Source: Brevibacterium permense (GTDB taxonomy: Bacteria > Actinomycetota > Actinomycetes > Actinomycetales > Brevibacteriaceae). Taken from it: a stretch of 64,000 nucleotides of DNA. The stretch is taken from NCBI RefSeq assembly GCF_013280495.1, contig NZ_JABSSX010000005.1, positions 62,001 through 126,000 on the forward strand. Direction: 5' to 3'. The position numbers and the translations under genes were made by a program. Shown piece after piece: positions 15,919 to 24,521 of this stretch. The notes under the pieces are model-generated. The model was not told the DNA's origin. It saw only the letters and a program-made list of their open reading frames with translations, and searched no databases. How positions within the stretch are numbered: position 1 is the stretch's first letter; each line of letters begins with the position of its first letter.

Positions 15919-17643
15919 ATGTCGAAGTTCGATGTCGTCGAAGCGTCCGTCGCCGATCTGCGAGCCGCCCTCGAGGACGGCCGCACCACCTCGGTGGAGC
16001 TCGTCGAGGCCTATCTGGACCGGATCGCCGCGTTCGACGGTCCCGACACCGACACGAAGCTCAACTCCGTGATCGTGAAGAACCCGCAAGCCCTCGCCGA
16101 GGCGGCCGCCTCCGACGAACGGCGCGCCGCGGGACAGACGCTCGGCCCCCTCGACGGGATTCCGTACACCGCGAAGGACAGTTATATGGTCGCGGGCCTC
16201 ACCGTGGCCTCTGGATCACCGGCCTTCACCGATCTCGTGGCACAGAAAGATGCGTTCACGATCGAACGGCTGCGCGCCGGCGGCGCCATCTGCTTGGGTC
16301 TGACGAACATGCCGCCGATGGCCAACGGCGGCATGCAGCGCGGACTCTACGGCCGCGCCGAAAGCCCCTATAACGCCGACTGGCTGACCAGCGCCTTCGC
16401 CTCCGGATCGTCCAACGGTTCGGGCACGGCCACCTCGGCGAGCTTCGCTGCCTTCGGTCTCGGCGAGGAGACCTGGTCATCCGGCCGCGCCCCGGCCTCG
16501 CACAACGCCCTCATCGCGTACACACCCTCGCGCGGGGTCATCAGCGTGCGCGGGAACTGGCCGCTCGTGCCGACCATGGACGTCGTCGTCCCCCACACTC
16601 GCACGATGGCCGACCTGGCTGAGGTTCTCGACGTCATCGTCGCCGACGACGAGCAGACTCGCGGAGATTTCTGGCGCGTCCAACCCTGGGTGGAGATCCC
16701 GAAGACGAGCGCGGTGCGCCCTGACTCCTATGCTGCGCTGCTGCCGGAATCGCTCGCAGCGGCACAGACGGTGTTGGCCGGCAAACGCCTCGCCGTTCCG
16801 CGGATGTACATCAACGCCGATGACGGGGCCGGAACGAACCCGGACGGTGGTATCGGCGGGCCCACGGGACAACGCGTCGAGACTCGCGCCTCGGTGATGG
16901 GAGCCTGGCAGGCGGCGCGAGCCGATCTCGAATCCGCAGGCGCCGAGGTGGTCGAGACCGACTTCCCGGTCGTGAGCAATTACGAGGGCGACCGTCCCGG
17001 TGCCCCGTCGATCGCGACGCGGGGGTTCGTCACCGCCGACTATCTCGACCGGGAGATCAATGACCTCTCCTCGTGGGCCTGGGATGATTTCCTCGCCGCG
17101 AACGGCGATCCGAAGCTTTCCACCCTCGCCGAGGTGGACGGATCCTTGATCTTCCCCCGCCCAGCTGGTGCATTGCCGGATCGCTACGTTGGGTTCGACG
17201 ATGACATCGCAACCTACCCGGAGCAGGTGCGCACAAATCGCTACGCCTCGGTCACGGAGATCCCCGAGCTCGAATCCGGTGTGCGCGGGCTCGAGGACAC
17301 GAGGCGGGTCGACCTCGAGGAATGGATGGATGAGCGGGGCCTCGACGCGGTGATCTTCCCGGCAATGGCCGATGTGGGACCGGCCGATATGGACGTCAAC
17401 GAAGCGTCTGCCGACCTCGGTTGGCGCAACGGCACATGGGTGGCCAACGGCAACCTCGTCCCCAGGCATCTGGGCATCCCCTCGGTGACGGTGCCGATGG
17501 GCACCATGTCCGATACCGGGATTCCCGTGGGCCTGACGATCGCCGGACGGGGTTGGGACGATTCTGCGCTCATCGAGATCGCCGCAGCGTTCGAGGCGAC
17601 GGGCGACCGTCGCCAGGTGCCGCCGCGGACTCCGCGGCTGTAG
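15919..17643 (+). CDS. Amidase (amidase signature family)
   Basis: This cytoplasmic amide hydrolase has a Ser-cisSer-Lys triad. It is 574 aa. Catalytic Lys86 is in YTAKDS, the glycine/serine motif GSSNGSG is at 163-169, and the nucleophile is most likely Ser188 in TWSSGRAPA, which aligns with the GGSxRxPA block. The glycine before the serine is changed from the usual GG to WS, so substrate range may be unusual. The chain is longer than simple amidases (about 470 aa); the additional residues lie in the middle (IYNADDG to GGIGGPTGQR) and the C-terminal half. It stands alone between divergent mobA and a convergent membrane-protein gene. The substrate is unknown; GatA is unlikely because the gatB/C partners are absent. 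Confidence 0.85.
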   Translation: MSKFDVVEASVADLRAALEDGRTTSVELVEAYLDRIAAFDGPDTDTKLNSVIVKNPQALAEAAASDERRAAGQTLGPLDGIPYTAKDSYMVAGLTVASGSPAFTDLVAQKDAFTIERLRAGGAICLGLTNMPPMANGGMQRGLYGRAESPYNADWLTSAFASGSSNGSGTATSASFAAFGLGEETWSSGRAPASHNALIAYTPSRGVISVRGNWPLVPTMDVVVPHTRTMADLAEVLDVIVADDEQTRGDFWRVQPWVEIPKTSAVRPDSYAALLPESLAAAQTVLAGKRLAVPRMYINADDGAGTNPDGGIGGPTGQRVETRASVMGAWQAARADLESAGAEVVETDFPVVSNYEGDRPGAPSIATRGFVTADYLDREINDLSSWAWDDFLAANGDPKLSTLAEVDGSLIFPRPAGALPDRYVGFDDDIATYPEQVRTNRYASVTEIPELESGVRGLEDTRRVDLEEWMDERGLDAVIFPAMADVGPADMDVNEASADLGWRNGTWVANGNLVPRHLGIPSVTVPMGTMSDTGIPVGLTIAGRGWDDSALIEIAAAFEATGDRRQVPPRTPRL

Positions 17644-17647
17644 AGCC

Positions 17648-18382
17648 TCAACGCCCGGAAGCGAGTTCGCGCTTTCGCCTGGAGGCGTCACGCAGCTGCA
17701 TCCATCCGGCGACGATGAACCAGATGAGGAACGGGTAGGACGCGGCTCTCTCGACGATGCCGATGGGCAGGTTCCAGGTCTCGGGAGCGGCCAAGAACAG
17801 TACCCCGGCGAGACCGAAAGCGCCCAGCCCGAGCGTGAGCCCGCCGAATTCGACGGGGCCGATCCAGCGCTTCTCGGGCCAACGCCTCAAGGCGATGCCG
17901 GCGGCGAGCAGACCGAGATTCTGGATTGCGGATCCGCCGAAACCGAAGACAGTATGCAGAGTCGGATCGATGTCGGCGGGGACCATCCCGGTTCCGGCCA
18001 ACAGCATTCCGCCGGCGGCGAGCAGGAAGGACCCGCACCTGCCCCAGCGACTCGGGGCGATCCAGTCATGCCAGATGAAGGCGATGATCGCGGGCATCGA
18101 TCCGGCGATGATGGAAACACCGTTGACGAAGGGATGAGCTGGCGAGCAGACCTCGATCGGAGTTCCGACGTCTCCCCAGTCCCCACATCCGGTCATCCCC
18201 AGATGACTGATGGGTTGCCGAGTGAACGAATAGCCGGATTCGGACATCAGCGCCGCGGGAATCTCGATGAGGATCGTGGCCATGCCGGCAAGCACGGCGA
18301 GGAGTGCCCATACCCGCTCGGGTTTGGGCGAAACGCGGATGGTGCCCGAACCGGCCACCTCTGCTCCTCCGTACGACGACAT
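17648..18382 (-). CDS. DUF998-type integral membrane protein
   Basis: This 244-aa membrane protein has six to seven hydrophobic segments (about 25-45, 90-110, 120-140, 150-168, 178-200 and 205-230). The pattern YSFTRQPISHLG after the first span, and a small loop with two cysteines (TGCGDWGD and IEVCSPAHP), resemble DUF998 proteins, which have no settled function. It ends 4 bp from the stop of the convergent amidase gene. The gene is monocistronic as far as the sequence shows, divergent from the PEP-mutase-family gene. A role in envelope lipid or stress physiology would be a guess only. Confidence 0.75.
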   Translation of the reverse strand: MSSYGGAEVAGSGTIRVSPKPERVWALLAVLAGMATILIEIPAALMSESGYSFTRQPISHLGMTGCGDWGDVGTPIEVCSPAHPFVNGVSIIAGSMPAIIAFIWHDWIAPSRWGRCGSFLLAAGGMLLAGTGMVPADIDPTLHTVFGFGGSAIQNLGLLAAGIALRRWPEKRWIGPVEFGGLTLGLGAFGLAGVLFLAAPETWNLPIGIVERAASYPFLIWFIVAGWMQLRDASRRKRELASGR

Positions 18383-18481
18383 CGGATGTTGTTCACGCTA
18401 TCACTGCGCCTGCCTGAAACCTTCTGGTGAACCAGTCCGACCCCTGGCGTGTCGAGGCACAACAGTGGAAAAGTATTGACC

Positions 18482-19255
18482 ATGGTCGATTACACGGTTC
18501 TCGCTGAACGCGCTTTCACCCTCCTGCAGGGACATCACCAGGACGAACCTCTCGTGCTGCCGACTGTCTGGGATGCCTGGTCGGCTCGTGCGATGGTCGA
18601 TGTCGGTTTCAACGCTCTGAGCATCGGGTCACACCCGCTCGCCGATTCGCTCGGCCACGGCGACGGTGAGCAGATGACGCTCGAGCAAGCGCTCGAGGGG
18701 ATCTCACGGATCACCTCGGCGGTGGACGTTCCCGTCACCGCGGATCTCGAGTCCGGATACGACACCCCCGCTCCCGAGCTCATCGCCGGCCTCCTCGATG
18801 CCGGAGCGGTCGGTGTGAACATCGAGGACACGGTGCACAGCCGGGGCAGCATGCGCAGCCCCGAGGAGCATGCCGAATACATCTGGAGCCTGCGCCAAGC
18901 CGCGGAAGCACAGCGGGTCCATGTTGTCATCAACGCCCGGACGGATGTGTTCAAATATCCAGGCGACTTCGAGGATCCCACCGCCGAGGTGGTCCGACGT
19001 CTGCGTCTGTGCACCGACGCCGGCGCGGACTCCGCCTACCCCGTCCGTCTGCCCGATGTGGGCACACTCAAGTCGATCCTCGCGCAGATCACTCTGCCGC
19101 TCAATGTCACCGCGCACCCGATCAAGGGCGCGGTGCCCGAAGAACTCGACCTCGCTCAGCTCACTGAGCTCGGGGTCGGGCGCGTGACCTTCGGTCCGCT
19201 TCTGCAAGCGGCGCTGACCGACTGCTTCGCGGACTTCACGCGCGCTTGGCAGTAG
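18482..19255 (+). CDS. Isocitrate lyase/PEP mutase superfamily enzyme
   Basis: This is a TIM-barrel enzyme of the ICL/PEPM superfamily, whose members cleave or form C-C or C-P bonds next to a carboxylate (2-methylisocitrate lyase, carboxyPEP mutase, oxaloacetate hydrolase). It is 257 aa from the ATG at 18482. Family features are LPTVWDAWSARAMVDVGF near the start, the metal site region DLESGYDTPAPE, GVNIEDTVHSRG and the NARTDVF strand. The KKCGH loop of true isocitrate lyase is missing, so it is not a glyoxylate-cycle isocitrate lyase. Small actinobacterial members of this kind are usually annotated only at superfamily level, and I cannot go further. It is followed by an independent VOC gene 66 bp downstream. 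Confidence 0.82.
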   Translation: MVDYTVLAERAFTLLQGHHQDEPLVLPTVWDAWSARAMVDVGFNALSIGSHPLADSLGHGDGEQMTLEQALEGISRITSAVDVPVTADLESGYDTPAPELIAGLLDAGAVGVNIEDTVHSRGSMRSPEEHAEYIWSLRQAAEAQRVHVVINARTDVFKYPGDFEDPTAEVVRRLRLCTDAGADSAYPVRLPDVGTLKSILAQITLPLNVTAHPIKGAVPEELDLAQLTELGVGRVTFGPLLQAALTDCFADFTRAWQ

Positions 19256-19321
19256 GATCATCCCCCTGCCGTCGGCACCATTAGCTGCAACTCACCTCCA
19301 CCCATCACAAGAGGAGACGCA

Positions 19322-20083
19322 ATGCCTGCCAACCCCCGCGAAGGCCAGCCCATCTGGATCGACTATGTCTGTCAGGACTTCGAGGCCGCCCAGAACTTCT
19401 ACAATCAGCTCTTCGGCTGGGAATTCACCGACATGGGTGAGGACTTCGGCCACTACAACATGATTACGAAGGACGGAGGCAACGTCGGCGGCGCCATGCG
19501 AGCCATGAACATGGACGGCACCCCGAGCCCGGAGATGCCCACGGCTTGGTCGACCTACCTGCACACCGGGGACATCGCCGGAACCCACCAAGCAGCTCTG
19601 GCCGCTGAGGCGGCCGATGTCGTCGGCCCCATGCCGGTCGGCCCGCTCGGCCAAATGGCTGTCGTCGTCGATCCGACAGGATCACCTATCGGCATGTGGC
19701 AGCCCGGCGAGTTCTCCGGCTTCGATACTCCGCTCACCCCGGGAACCCCCGTGTGGTTCGAACTCATGACAACGAACTACCAGGCTGCGAACGAGTTCTA
19801 CGGCAACGTCTTCTCATTCGACATCACCCCGATGGAGGGCTTCCCGTATTCGACGCACGGCGACGGCGACGAGGCCGTGGCCGGAATCTGCGATGCCAGC
19901 GAGTGGGCACAGAATTCCTTTTGGCGCACCTACTTCAACGTCGAAGACGCCGATGCCTCTGCCGCGAAGGTGACCGAGCTCGGCGGCAAGGTGCTCGCTG
20001 GTCCGGAAGACTCCCCGTACGGACGCATCGTCACGGTCACCGATCCGGAAGGCGCGACGTTCCAGCTCCAGCAGAATCTGTGA
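19322..20083 (+). CDS. VOC superfamily protein with two glyoxalase-like domains
   Basis: This 253-aa protein is built from two tandem vicinal-oxygen-chelate domains, roughly residues 8-125 and 140-252. Each begins with a strand and the helix pattern seen in DFEAAQNFYNQLFGW and NYQAANEFYGNVFSF, and each ends with a VVVDPTGSPIGMWQ or VTDPEGATFQLQQ strand. The fold serves glyoxalase, dioxygenase or antibiotic-binding roles. This subgroup (often called hydroxylase or glyoxalase-like in Streptomyces) has no proven reaction. RBS GAGGAG lies upstream of the ATG. The gene is followed by a branched inverted repeat that probably terminates it. Confidence 0.85.
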   Translation: MPANPREGQPIWIDYVCQDFEAAQNFYNQLFGWEFTDMGEDFGHYNMITKDGGNVGGAMRAMNMDGTPSPEMPTAWSTYLHTGDIAGTHQAALAAEAADVVGPMPVGPLGQMAVVVDPTGSPIGMWQPGEFSGFDTPLTPGTPVWFELMTTNYQAANEFYGNVFSFDITPMEGFPYSTHGDGDEAVAGICDASEWAQNSFWRTYFNVEDADASAAKVTELGGKVLAGPEDSPYGRIVTVTDPEGATFQLQQNL

Positions 20084-20414
20084 CTGTCACGGAGGCGGCT
20101 CGGTTCAGTTCCGGTCGGCCGCATTGCGGCAGTCGCTGAACCGCCCGTGACCGCTGCCGACCGCTTTGAACCTCTGCTCTTCATCCTCGTCCAAGCCGGA
20201 GTCTATTGGCTGGTCGCTCGGCATCATCTGCCGGCCCCGATTCCAAGACCTTGATGGTGAGCTTTGAAATCATGCGGTCACTGAATAGTCTCAGAATGAA
20301 CATCGCGACAGTCTCTGTATTTATGGCATCTTCATTCCCGACGATTAAGCTCGAAACCAACAAGCCGACGGCCGAGAGTGTCGCACGTCTGGAAGTCAAA
20401 GAGGGCGGATCCAT
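20084..20414. other. Low-GC intergenic segment, possible gene remnant
   Basis: After the terminator at 20086-20151, base composition drops clearly below that of the neighbours up to about 20690. A plus-strand frame to 20436 can be read as MRSLNSLRMNIATV followed by SSFPTIKLETNKPT, ending inside the next small gene. It has no convincing start or family. It may be the end of a lost gene (for example a toxin tail) that preceded the small protein at 20415. Confidence 0.3.
20086..20151. terminator. Branched inverted repeat after the VOC gene
   Basis: The outer arms GTCACGG...GGTTCAG and CTGAACC...CCGTGAC pair across an inner hairpin GCCGC/GCGGC. It starts 2 bases after the VOC stop. There is no T-run. 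It probably ends transcription or protects the 3' end. Confidence 0.55.
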
Positions 20415-20711
20415 TTGGACATCAGCACGGAACTGAATGGCAGGCTCGAATATATAGTAATTCCAGCGATTCAGAAGCTGCTTACTGATGCCGAATTCGA
20501 ACAACTTACTATCGAATCTGAGGGGCCTAGGCTCGATCGATTCGTAGCGTCTATTCAGGCATGCGGAGAGACCCTCAGCGTCATCGTTTCAGATTGTTAT
20601 ATGCACGAAAGCATGGATGAGGCGCGAGATCGATTCTTCGAAGATCTTCGAGATGAAATATCGGAGACCGAATTCGGCTGGGGTCAGCTCCGGGACGGCT
20701 CGTCGAATTGA
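20415..20711 (+). CDS. Small acidic protein of unknown function (98 aa)
   Basis: I do not recognise the family. The frame starts at TTG 20415 with a weak purine-rich site (AGAGGG) upstream and gives a soluble acidic protein with helical amphipathic patterning (IPAIQKLLTDAEFEQL, then MDEARDRFFEDLRDEI). Composition and base content are less GC-rich than neighbouring genes, so it may have been acquired. Its size, acidity and position after a fragment would suit an immunity-type or antitoxin-type protein, but nothing proves this. It ends 2 bp before the convergent recQ stop. The opposite-strand frame over the same DNA looks less protein-like. Confidence 0.45.
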   Translation: MDISTELNGRLEYIVIPAIQKLLTDAEFEQLTIESEGPRLDRFVASIQACGETLSVIVSDCYMHESMDEARDRFFEDLRDEISETEFGWGQLRDGSSN

Positions 20712-20713
20712 CC

Positions 20714-22852
20714 TCAGGCCCGGAGTGCAAGGGCGAATGGCAGCACCGAGGTGGCTCCCGCCCGCCGCAGCAATCGTGCACAGACCGTCATCGTCCACCG
20801 CGAGACGACCTCGTCGTCGACGAGCAGCACGGACTTCCCCGCCACTGCCCCCTCGACCTCGGGAGGAACAACGAACGCTTCATAGAGGTCCTTGACGCGG
20901 AAGGCACTGTTGACATCAGGTGTGCCATGGTCGCCGACCTGCAGCAGTTCGCCACCGTCGACGAGGCGGCCGACCGAAGCGAGATTCGCGGCTAAGGACC
21001 GCACCGTCACGGGTCGACGATTGCTCGGGATCGATACGACCACCTCGGGCCGTGTTTTCCAATCCCACTGTGCCAGGACTTCAAGACACCACTTGCCGAT
21101 CTGACCGGGCACTTCTAAATCGGGAGCGTCAGGGGCGAGGAACGACCGGAGGGTCTGCCCCTGACCAAGGTCGGACAGGCGGGCGATGGCACGTCCTTCA
21201 TCGGCGAGCTCCTCTGCCGGGATCCGGCCCTTGAGCGGGACGCCGATGTTGGCCAGGCCGCTGGGCCAGGTGCTGCGCGGCTCGATCGGCAAACCGATCT
21301 TGTGCAGGTTTCCGGCCGCCGCTTGGCGCTGTTCGTCGGAGACCTCGGCAGAGAACCACACTCCCGCACAGTTGTCGCAGCGGCCGCACGGCCGCGGGTC
21401 GGGATCGTCGAGCTGACGGATGAGGAACTCCATCCGGCACTGCCCGGTCGCCTCATAATCGAGCATGGCCTGGGCCTCTTCGGCCCGGACGGCTGCGACC
21501 TTCTCATAGCGTTCCCGGTCATAGGTCCACCCCAGCCCCGTTGAGACGTATCCGCCCTTGATCTTCGATACTGCGTCTTCGACTTCGAGGGTCTTGAGCA
21601 GCAGGTTGAGACGGGAGCGTTTGGTTCCGACCAAGGTCTCCAAGCGGGCCACGGACAGGGGGCCGTCCGCCGCGGCGAGGGCTGCGAGCACGGCGTTCGC
21701 ATCATCCTGGTTGGGCATCGACGCGGTCGCGAAGTACTCCCAGATCTGTTCGTCTTCTGGGCCGGGCAACAGGAGGACGTCTGCGGAGTCTGTGGCGCGC
21801 CCGGCGCGACCGACCTGCTGGTAGTACGCCACAGCTGAGGAGGGCGCGCCGATGTGGATGACGAATCCTAGGTCGGGTTTGTCGAATCCCATGCCCAACG
21901 CCGAGGTGGCCACCAGCGCCTTGAGCCGATTGTCCTTGAGCTGCTGCTCGAGTTCCGCCCGCTCTTCGGCATCGGTGCGGCCTGTATAAGCGCGGACCTC
22001 GTGGCCTTGTTCGCGCAGCATTCGGGTGATGTCCTCGGCGGCGGAGACTGTAAGCGTGTAGACGATTCCGGACCCGGTGAAGTCGTTGAGATGGGAGGCC
22101 AGCCAGGCGATGCGGGCACTGGCGTCGAGCCCGGGCAGGACGCCGAGACGCAGGGAATCTCGGGCGAGTTCACCGCGGACGACGGTGGTGTCGTCGCCGA
22201 GCTGTTCGGCGACGTCGGCGACGACGCGGGAGTTCGCGGTCGCTGTCGTCGCGAGCACCGGGGTGTCACGTGGCAGTTCGGACAGGATCCGGCCGATGCG
22301 GCGGTAGTCGGGACGGAAATCGTGGCCCCAATCGGAGATGCAGTGGGCTTCGTCAACGACGATGAGGCCAAGGAAGGCCAGCAGCTGCGGCAGCACCTCG
22401 TCGCGGAACTGCGGATTGTTCAGCCTCTCCGGGGACACGAGGAGGACGTCGAGGCTGCCGGCTTTGAGGTCCTCGAGCACCGAGTCCCATTCGGTGACGT
22501 TCGAGGAGTTGAGGCTGGCGGCACGGACTCCGGCGCGTTCGGCCGCGGCGATCTGGTCGCGCATGAGCGCCAGCAGCGGGGAAATGATGAGGCTCGGCCC
22601 GGTCCCGGAGGCCCGGAGCATCCGAGTAGCCACGAAGTACACCGCGGACTTGCCCCACCCGGTGCGCTGGACGACGAGGACGCGTTTCTTCGCCTGCACG
22701 AGGTCGCGGATGGACTCGAGCTGGCCGTCGCGGAACTGCGCGTTCGGATTCGCGGTGAGCTCGGCGAGGATGCGCTGCGCCTCGATCGCGAAGCCGTCAG
22801 GGGTTTCGGGCGACTCGGCAACGGGTGGGGATGTCGGGGTGGATTCCGTCAT
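20714..22852 (-). CDS. recQ: RecQ-family ATP-dependent DNA helicase with C-terminal phosphoribosyltransferase-like segment
   Basis: This 3'-5' DNA helicase acts in recombination and fork repair. It is 712 aa. After an N-terminal tail it has Walker A QRTGWGKS (about 79-86, an aromatic variant of GxGKS), the DEAH box in VVDEAHCISDWGHDFRPDYRRIG, the second RecA lobe with GMGFDKPDLGFVIHIGAP and QQVGRAGR, and the zinc cysteines in GQCRMEF...CGRCDNCAGVW. The last 200 residues are not the usual RQC/HRDC. They end with KSVLLVDDEVVSRWTMTVC and GATSVLPFALA, which resembles the PRPP loop of type I phosphoribosyltransferases. Actinobacterial RecQ-like proteins of about 700 aa share this ending. The purpose of that domain is not established. 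Confidence 0.88.
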   Translation of the reverse strand: MTESTPTSPPVAESPETPDGFAIEAQRILAELTANPNAQFRDGQLESIRDLVQAKKRVLVVQRTGWGKSAVYFVATRMLRASGTGPSLIISPLLALMRDQIAAAERAGVRAASLNSSNVTEWDSVLEDLKAGSLDVLLVSPERLNNPQFRDEVLPQLLAFLGLIVVDEAHCISDWGHDFRPDYRRIGRILSELPRDTPVLATTATANSRVVADVAEQLGDDTTVVRGELARDSLRLGVLPGLDASARIAWLASHLNDFTGSGIVYTLTVSAAEDITRMLREQGHEVRAYTGRTDAEERAELEQQLKDNRLKALVATSALGMGFDKPDLGFVIHIGAPSSAVAYYQQVGRAGRATDSADVLLLPGPEDEQIWEYFATASMPNQDDANAVLAALAAADGPLSVARLETLVGTKRSRLNLLLKTLEVEDAVSKIKGGYVSTGLGWTYDRERYEKVAAVRAEEAQAMLDYEATGQCRMEFLIRQLDDPDPRPCGRCDNCAGVWFSAEVSDEQRQAAAGNLHKIGLPIEPRSTWPSGLANIGVPLKGRIPAEELADEGRAIARLSDLGQGQTLRSFLAPDAPDLEVPGQIGKWCLEVLAQWDWKTRPEVVVSIPSNRRPVTVRSLAANLASVGRLVDGGELLQVGDHGTPDVNSAFRVKDLYEAFVVPPEVEGAVAGKSVLLVDDEVVSRWTMTVCARLLRRAGATSVLPFALALRA

Positions 22853-22926
22853 GGGGCCAGTCTAGGTGGAGGGTGTGACACGACTGTCTGCACGGGCAGT
22901 TGACGGTCGGCCGCCTCGGGGAAGGG

Positions 22927-23256
22927 CTACCTGCCCTTGACCGAAACACCGCCCGCGAGGATCACAACCGTCTGACCATCCTCGTCCATGCAGTCGATGA
23001 CCTCCTCCACATGCACAGCCAGCAGCCTCCAGGCTGCCACGTCAGACGTCAGCCCAAGCTGGCCCCAGATCTGCTCCGGGTGCCCGCTGGCTAGGTCGGT
23101 GAGCCGCAACTCGAGATCCGCCTGAGTTGTTTCCACGATCGCCGACCTGGGCAGCACCGGATCAGCAGTGCGGACAGCAAAGGATGTCTCACTGATGCGG
23201 TCGACATGACCGATCGACGTCAGTTTCTGTGCGAGGTCATCCAGGGCGGGGTTCAT
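22927..23256 (-). CDS. Hypothetical protein (109 aa)
   Basis: No family is recognised for this small acidic protein. I start at the ATG at 23256 because GGAGAG lies four bases upstream. The central part reads SFAVRTADPVLPRSAIVETTQADLELRL, and the end reads VIDCMDEDGQTVVILAGGVSVKG. It has no signal or membrane segment. It lies 21 bp downstream of the small multidrug-export-type membrane protein gene on the same strand, so the two are likely one transcript. Its hydrophobic/acidic pattern would fit a small cytosolic accessory protein. Confidence 0.65.
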   Translation of the reverse strand: MNPALDDLAQKLTSIGHVDRISETSFAVRTADPVLPRSAIVETTQADLELRLTDLASGHPEQIWGQLGLTSDVAAWRLLAVHVEEVIDCMDEDGQTVVILAGGVSVKGR

Positions 23257-23277
23257 CGTCTCTCCGAAATTGACCAA

Positions 23278-23751
23278 TCAGCGCAGCGCCAGCTCGATGC
23301 CCAAGGTGGCGAGCACTCCGAAGAGGACACCCCAGAGGATGATCGAGATGACCTGCCAGAAGGCCACAACATTGCGGTTGGCACCGAAACCGACCATCGC
23401 GGACGAGGTGATCTGCGAAGGCAGAAGCGTCTGGCCCAGCAGCGAGACTCCCGGCACGCCGAACTTGTCGAACATGCGCTTGAGCCGCTGTCGTTTCGGC
23501 TTCCCCTCGCCCTCTTTGTTCTTCGTCGCCTTGTCCCGGATCGCACCGGCCCCGTAGACGAAGCCGAGCATTGAGATGACGTTGCCGATGATGGCCATGA
23601 GGATGGCGACCACGGGGTGGAGCCCAATCGCGACGCCGATGACAGCGCCGAAGTACGACTCGACGAAGGGGATGGCCGAGACGAGCAGAATGCCTGCCCA
23701 CTGCAGCCAGTCGGGGATGTTTCCGGCGAATTCCTGCAGACTGTCGATCAT
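23278..23751 (-). CDS. Small multidrug export-type membrane protein
   Basis: This 157-aa integral membrane protein resembles the Sm_multidrug_ex family (COG2426). Spans lie at about 15-40, 45-68, 95-120 (after a basic loop KNKEGEGKPKRQRLKRMFDKFG) and 130-155. The motif IPFVESYFGAVIGVAIGL near residue 27, and LLGQTLLPSQITSSAMVGFGA in the third span, fit that family, whose members lack a proven substrate. The TetR gene is divergent, 148 bp away, with a strong palindrome between them (23840-23854). A TetR-controlled efflux or stress function is a reasonable inference. Confidence 0.75.
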   Translation of the reverse strand: MIDSLQEFAGNIPDWLQWAGILLVSAIPFVESYFGAVIGVAIGLHPVVAILMAIIGNVISMLGFVYGAGAIRDKATKNKEGEGKPKRQRLKRMFDKFGVPGVSLLGQTLLPSQITSSAMVGFGANRNVVAFWQVISIILWGVLFGVLATLGIELALR

Positions 23752-23835
23752 GAGGGCTCTCTCTTCTTCCGTTCGGGTCCTCTGGTCGGGTCAGCACACT
23801 GTTCCTGCCGCGCCGTTTCGACGCCTTGGCACACC

Positions 23836-23854
23836 GTACTAGTACAACGTACTA
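23836..23854. promoter_or_regulatory. Candidate TetR operator
   Basis: Two overlapping palindromes lie in the divergent region: GTACTAGTAC (23836-23845) and TAGTACAACGTACTA (23840-23854, 6+3+6). They lie 85 bp upstream of the membrane-protein ATG and about 46 bp upstream of the TetR start. Autoregulation with control of the divergent gene is the usual TetR arrangement. Confidence 0.6.
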
Positions 23855-23899
23855 TACACTGAACGAAACTATCGTTGTCAATGAAGCGAGGAGTCACGG

Positions 23900-24484
23900 T
23901 TGTCGAAGCGAGACGAGATCGTCGCCGCAGCCATCCGCCTGGCTGAGGGGTCGCAGCCTGGGCATGCGAACCTCAGTGTGCGCGCCGTGGCCAAGGAAGC
24001 AGGGGTCGGACCATCGACGCTGCGCCATTACTTCCCCACCCAGGCAGACCTCCACGAAGCAGTCGCGAGGCGCTCCATCGACACCGTCGTCAAGGACTTC
24101 TCCATCGCTGATGCGAACCGCGACCCGACCGACCGGCTCTATGAGTGCTGCGCTCAGTTCCTGCCGACCCATGAGCATCGTGACGTGCAGCTTGAAACCT
24201 GGTTCTCCATGCACCTGCATGCCCTCGGGGCGGAGAAGAGGGCAGTCTCTCGGCGCCTCCTCGAACACGGTCACCGTGTCACCTATGACAGCCTGCATCG
24301 CTGGCTGAATCTGCTCGCCGAGGAGGGGCATCTGGACCCCACCGAGGTGGTTCCGACCGCTACAGCGCTCTTCACCACCGTCGACGGCATCGCCCTGCAC
24401 TCGATAATCTCGCCCGAGACCATGACCGTCGACGCCGCACATGAGCAGGTCAAGTGGACGATCAGCAAGCTCCTCAGCTCCTGA
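23900..24484 (+). CDS. TetR-family transcriptional regulator
   Basis: This is a 194-aa TetR regulator starting at TTG 23900, with GAGGAG seven bases upstream. The helix-turn-helix is within the first 55 residues: LSVRAVAKEAGVGPSTLRHYFPTQADLHEAV is the standard TetR pattern with recognition helix and HYF turn. The C-terminal ligand domain is helical and shows no recognisable effector motif. It is transcribed away from the small membrane-protein gene, and a double palindrome lies between them, so it probably represses that gene and itself. It ends before the convergent LysR gene. Confidence 0.85.
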   Translation: MSKRDEIVAAAIRLAEGSQPGHANLSVRAVAKEAGVGPSTLRHYFPTQADLHEAVARRSIDTVVKDFSIADANRDPTDRLYECCAQFLPTHEHRDVQLETWFSMHLHALGAEKRAVSRRLLEHGHRVTYDSLHRWLNLLAEEGHLDPTEVVPTATALFTTVDGIALHSIISPETMTVDAAHEQVKWTISKLLSS

Positions 24485-24521
24485 GCGGACCAACAGAGGG
24501 CAGTTCAGCTCCGCCGCCGAA

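Noticed and set aside
17648-18382. DUF998-type membrane protein as part of the amidase pathway
   Set aside because: It is only convergent with the amidase gene (4 bp apart). There is no shared promoter or functional link.
20181-20504. Minus-strand frame opposite the small acidic gene
   Set aside because: It has a less natural composition, no ribosome site, and would overlap the recQ side with no support; I kept the plus-strand gene at low confidence.
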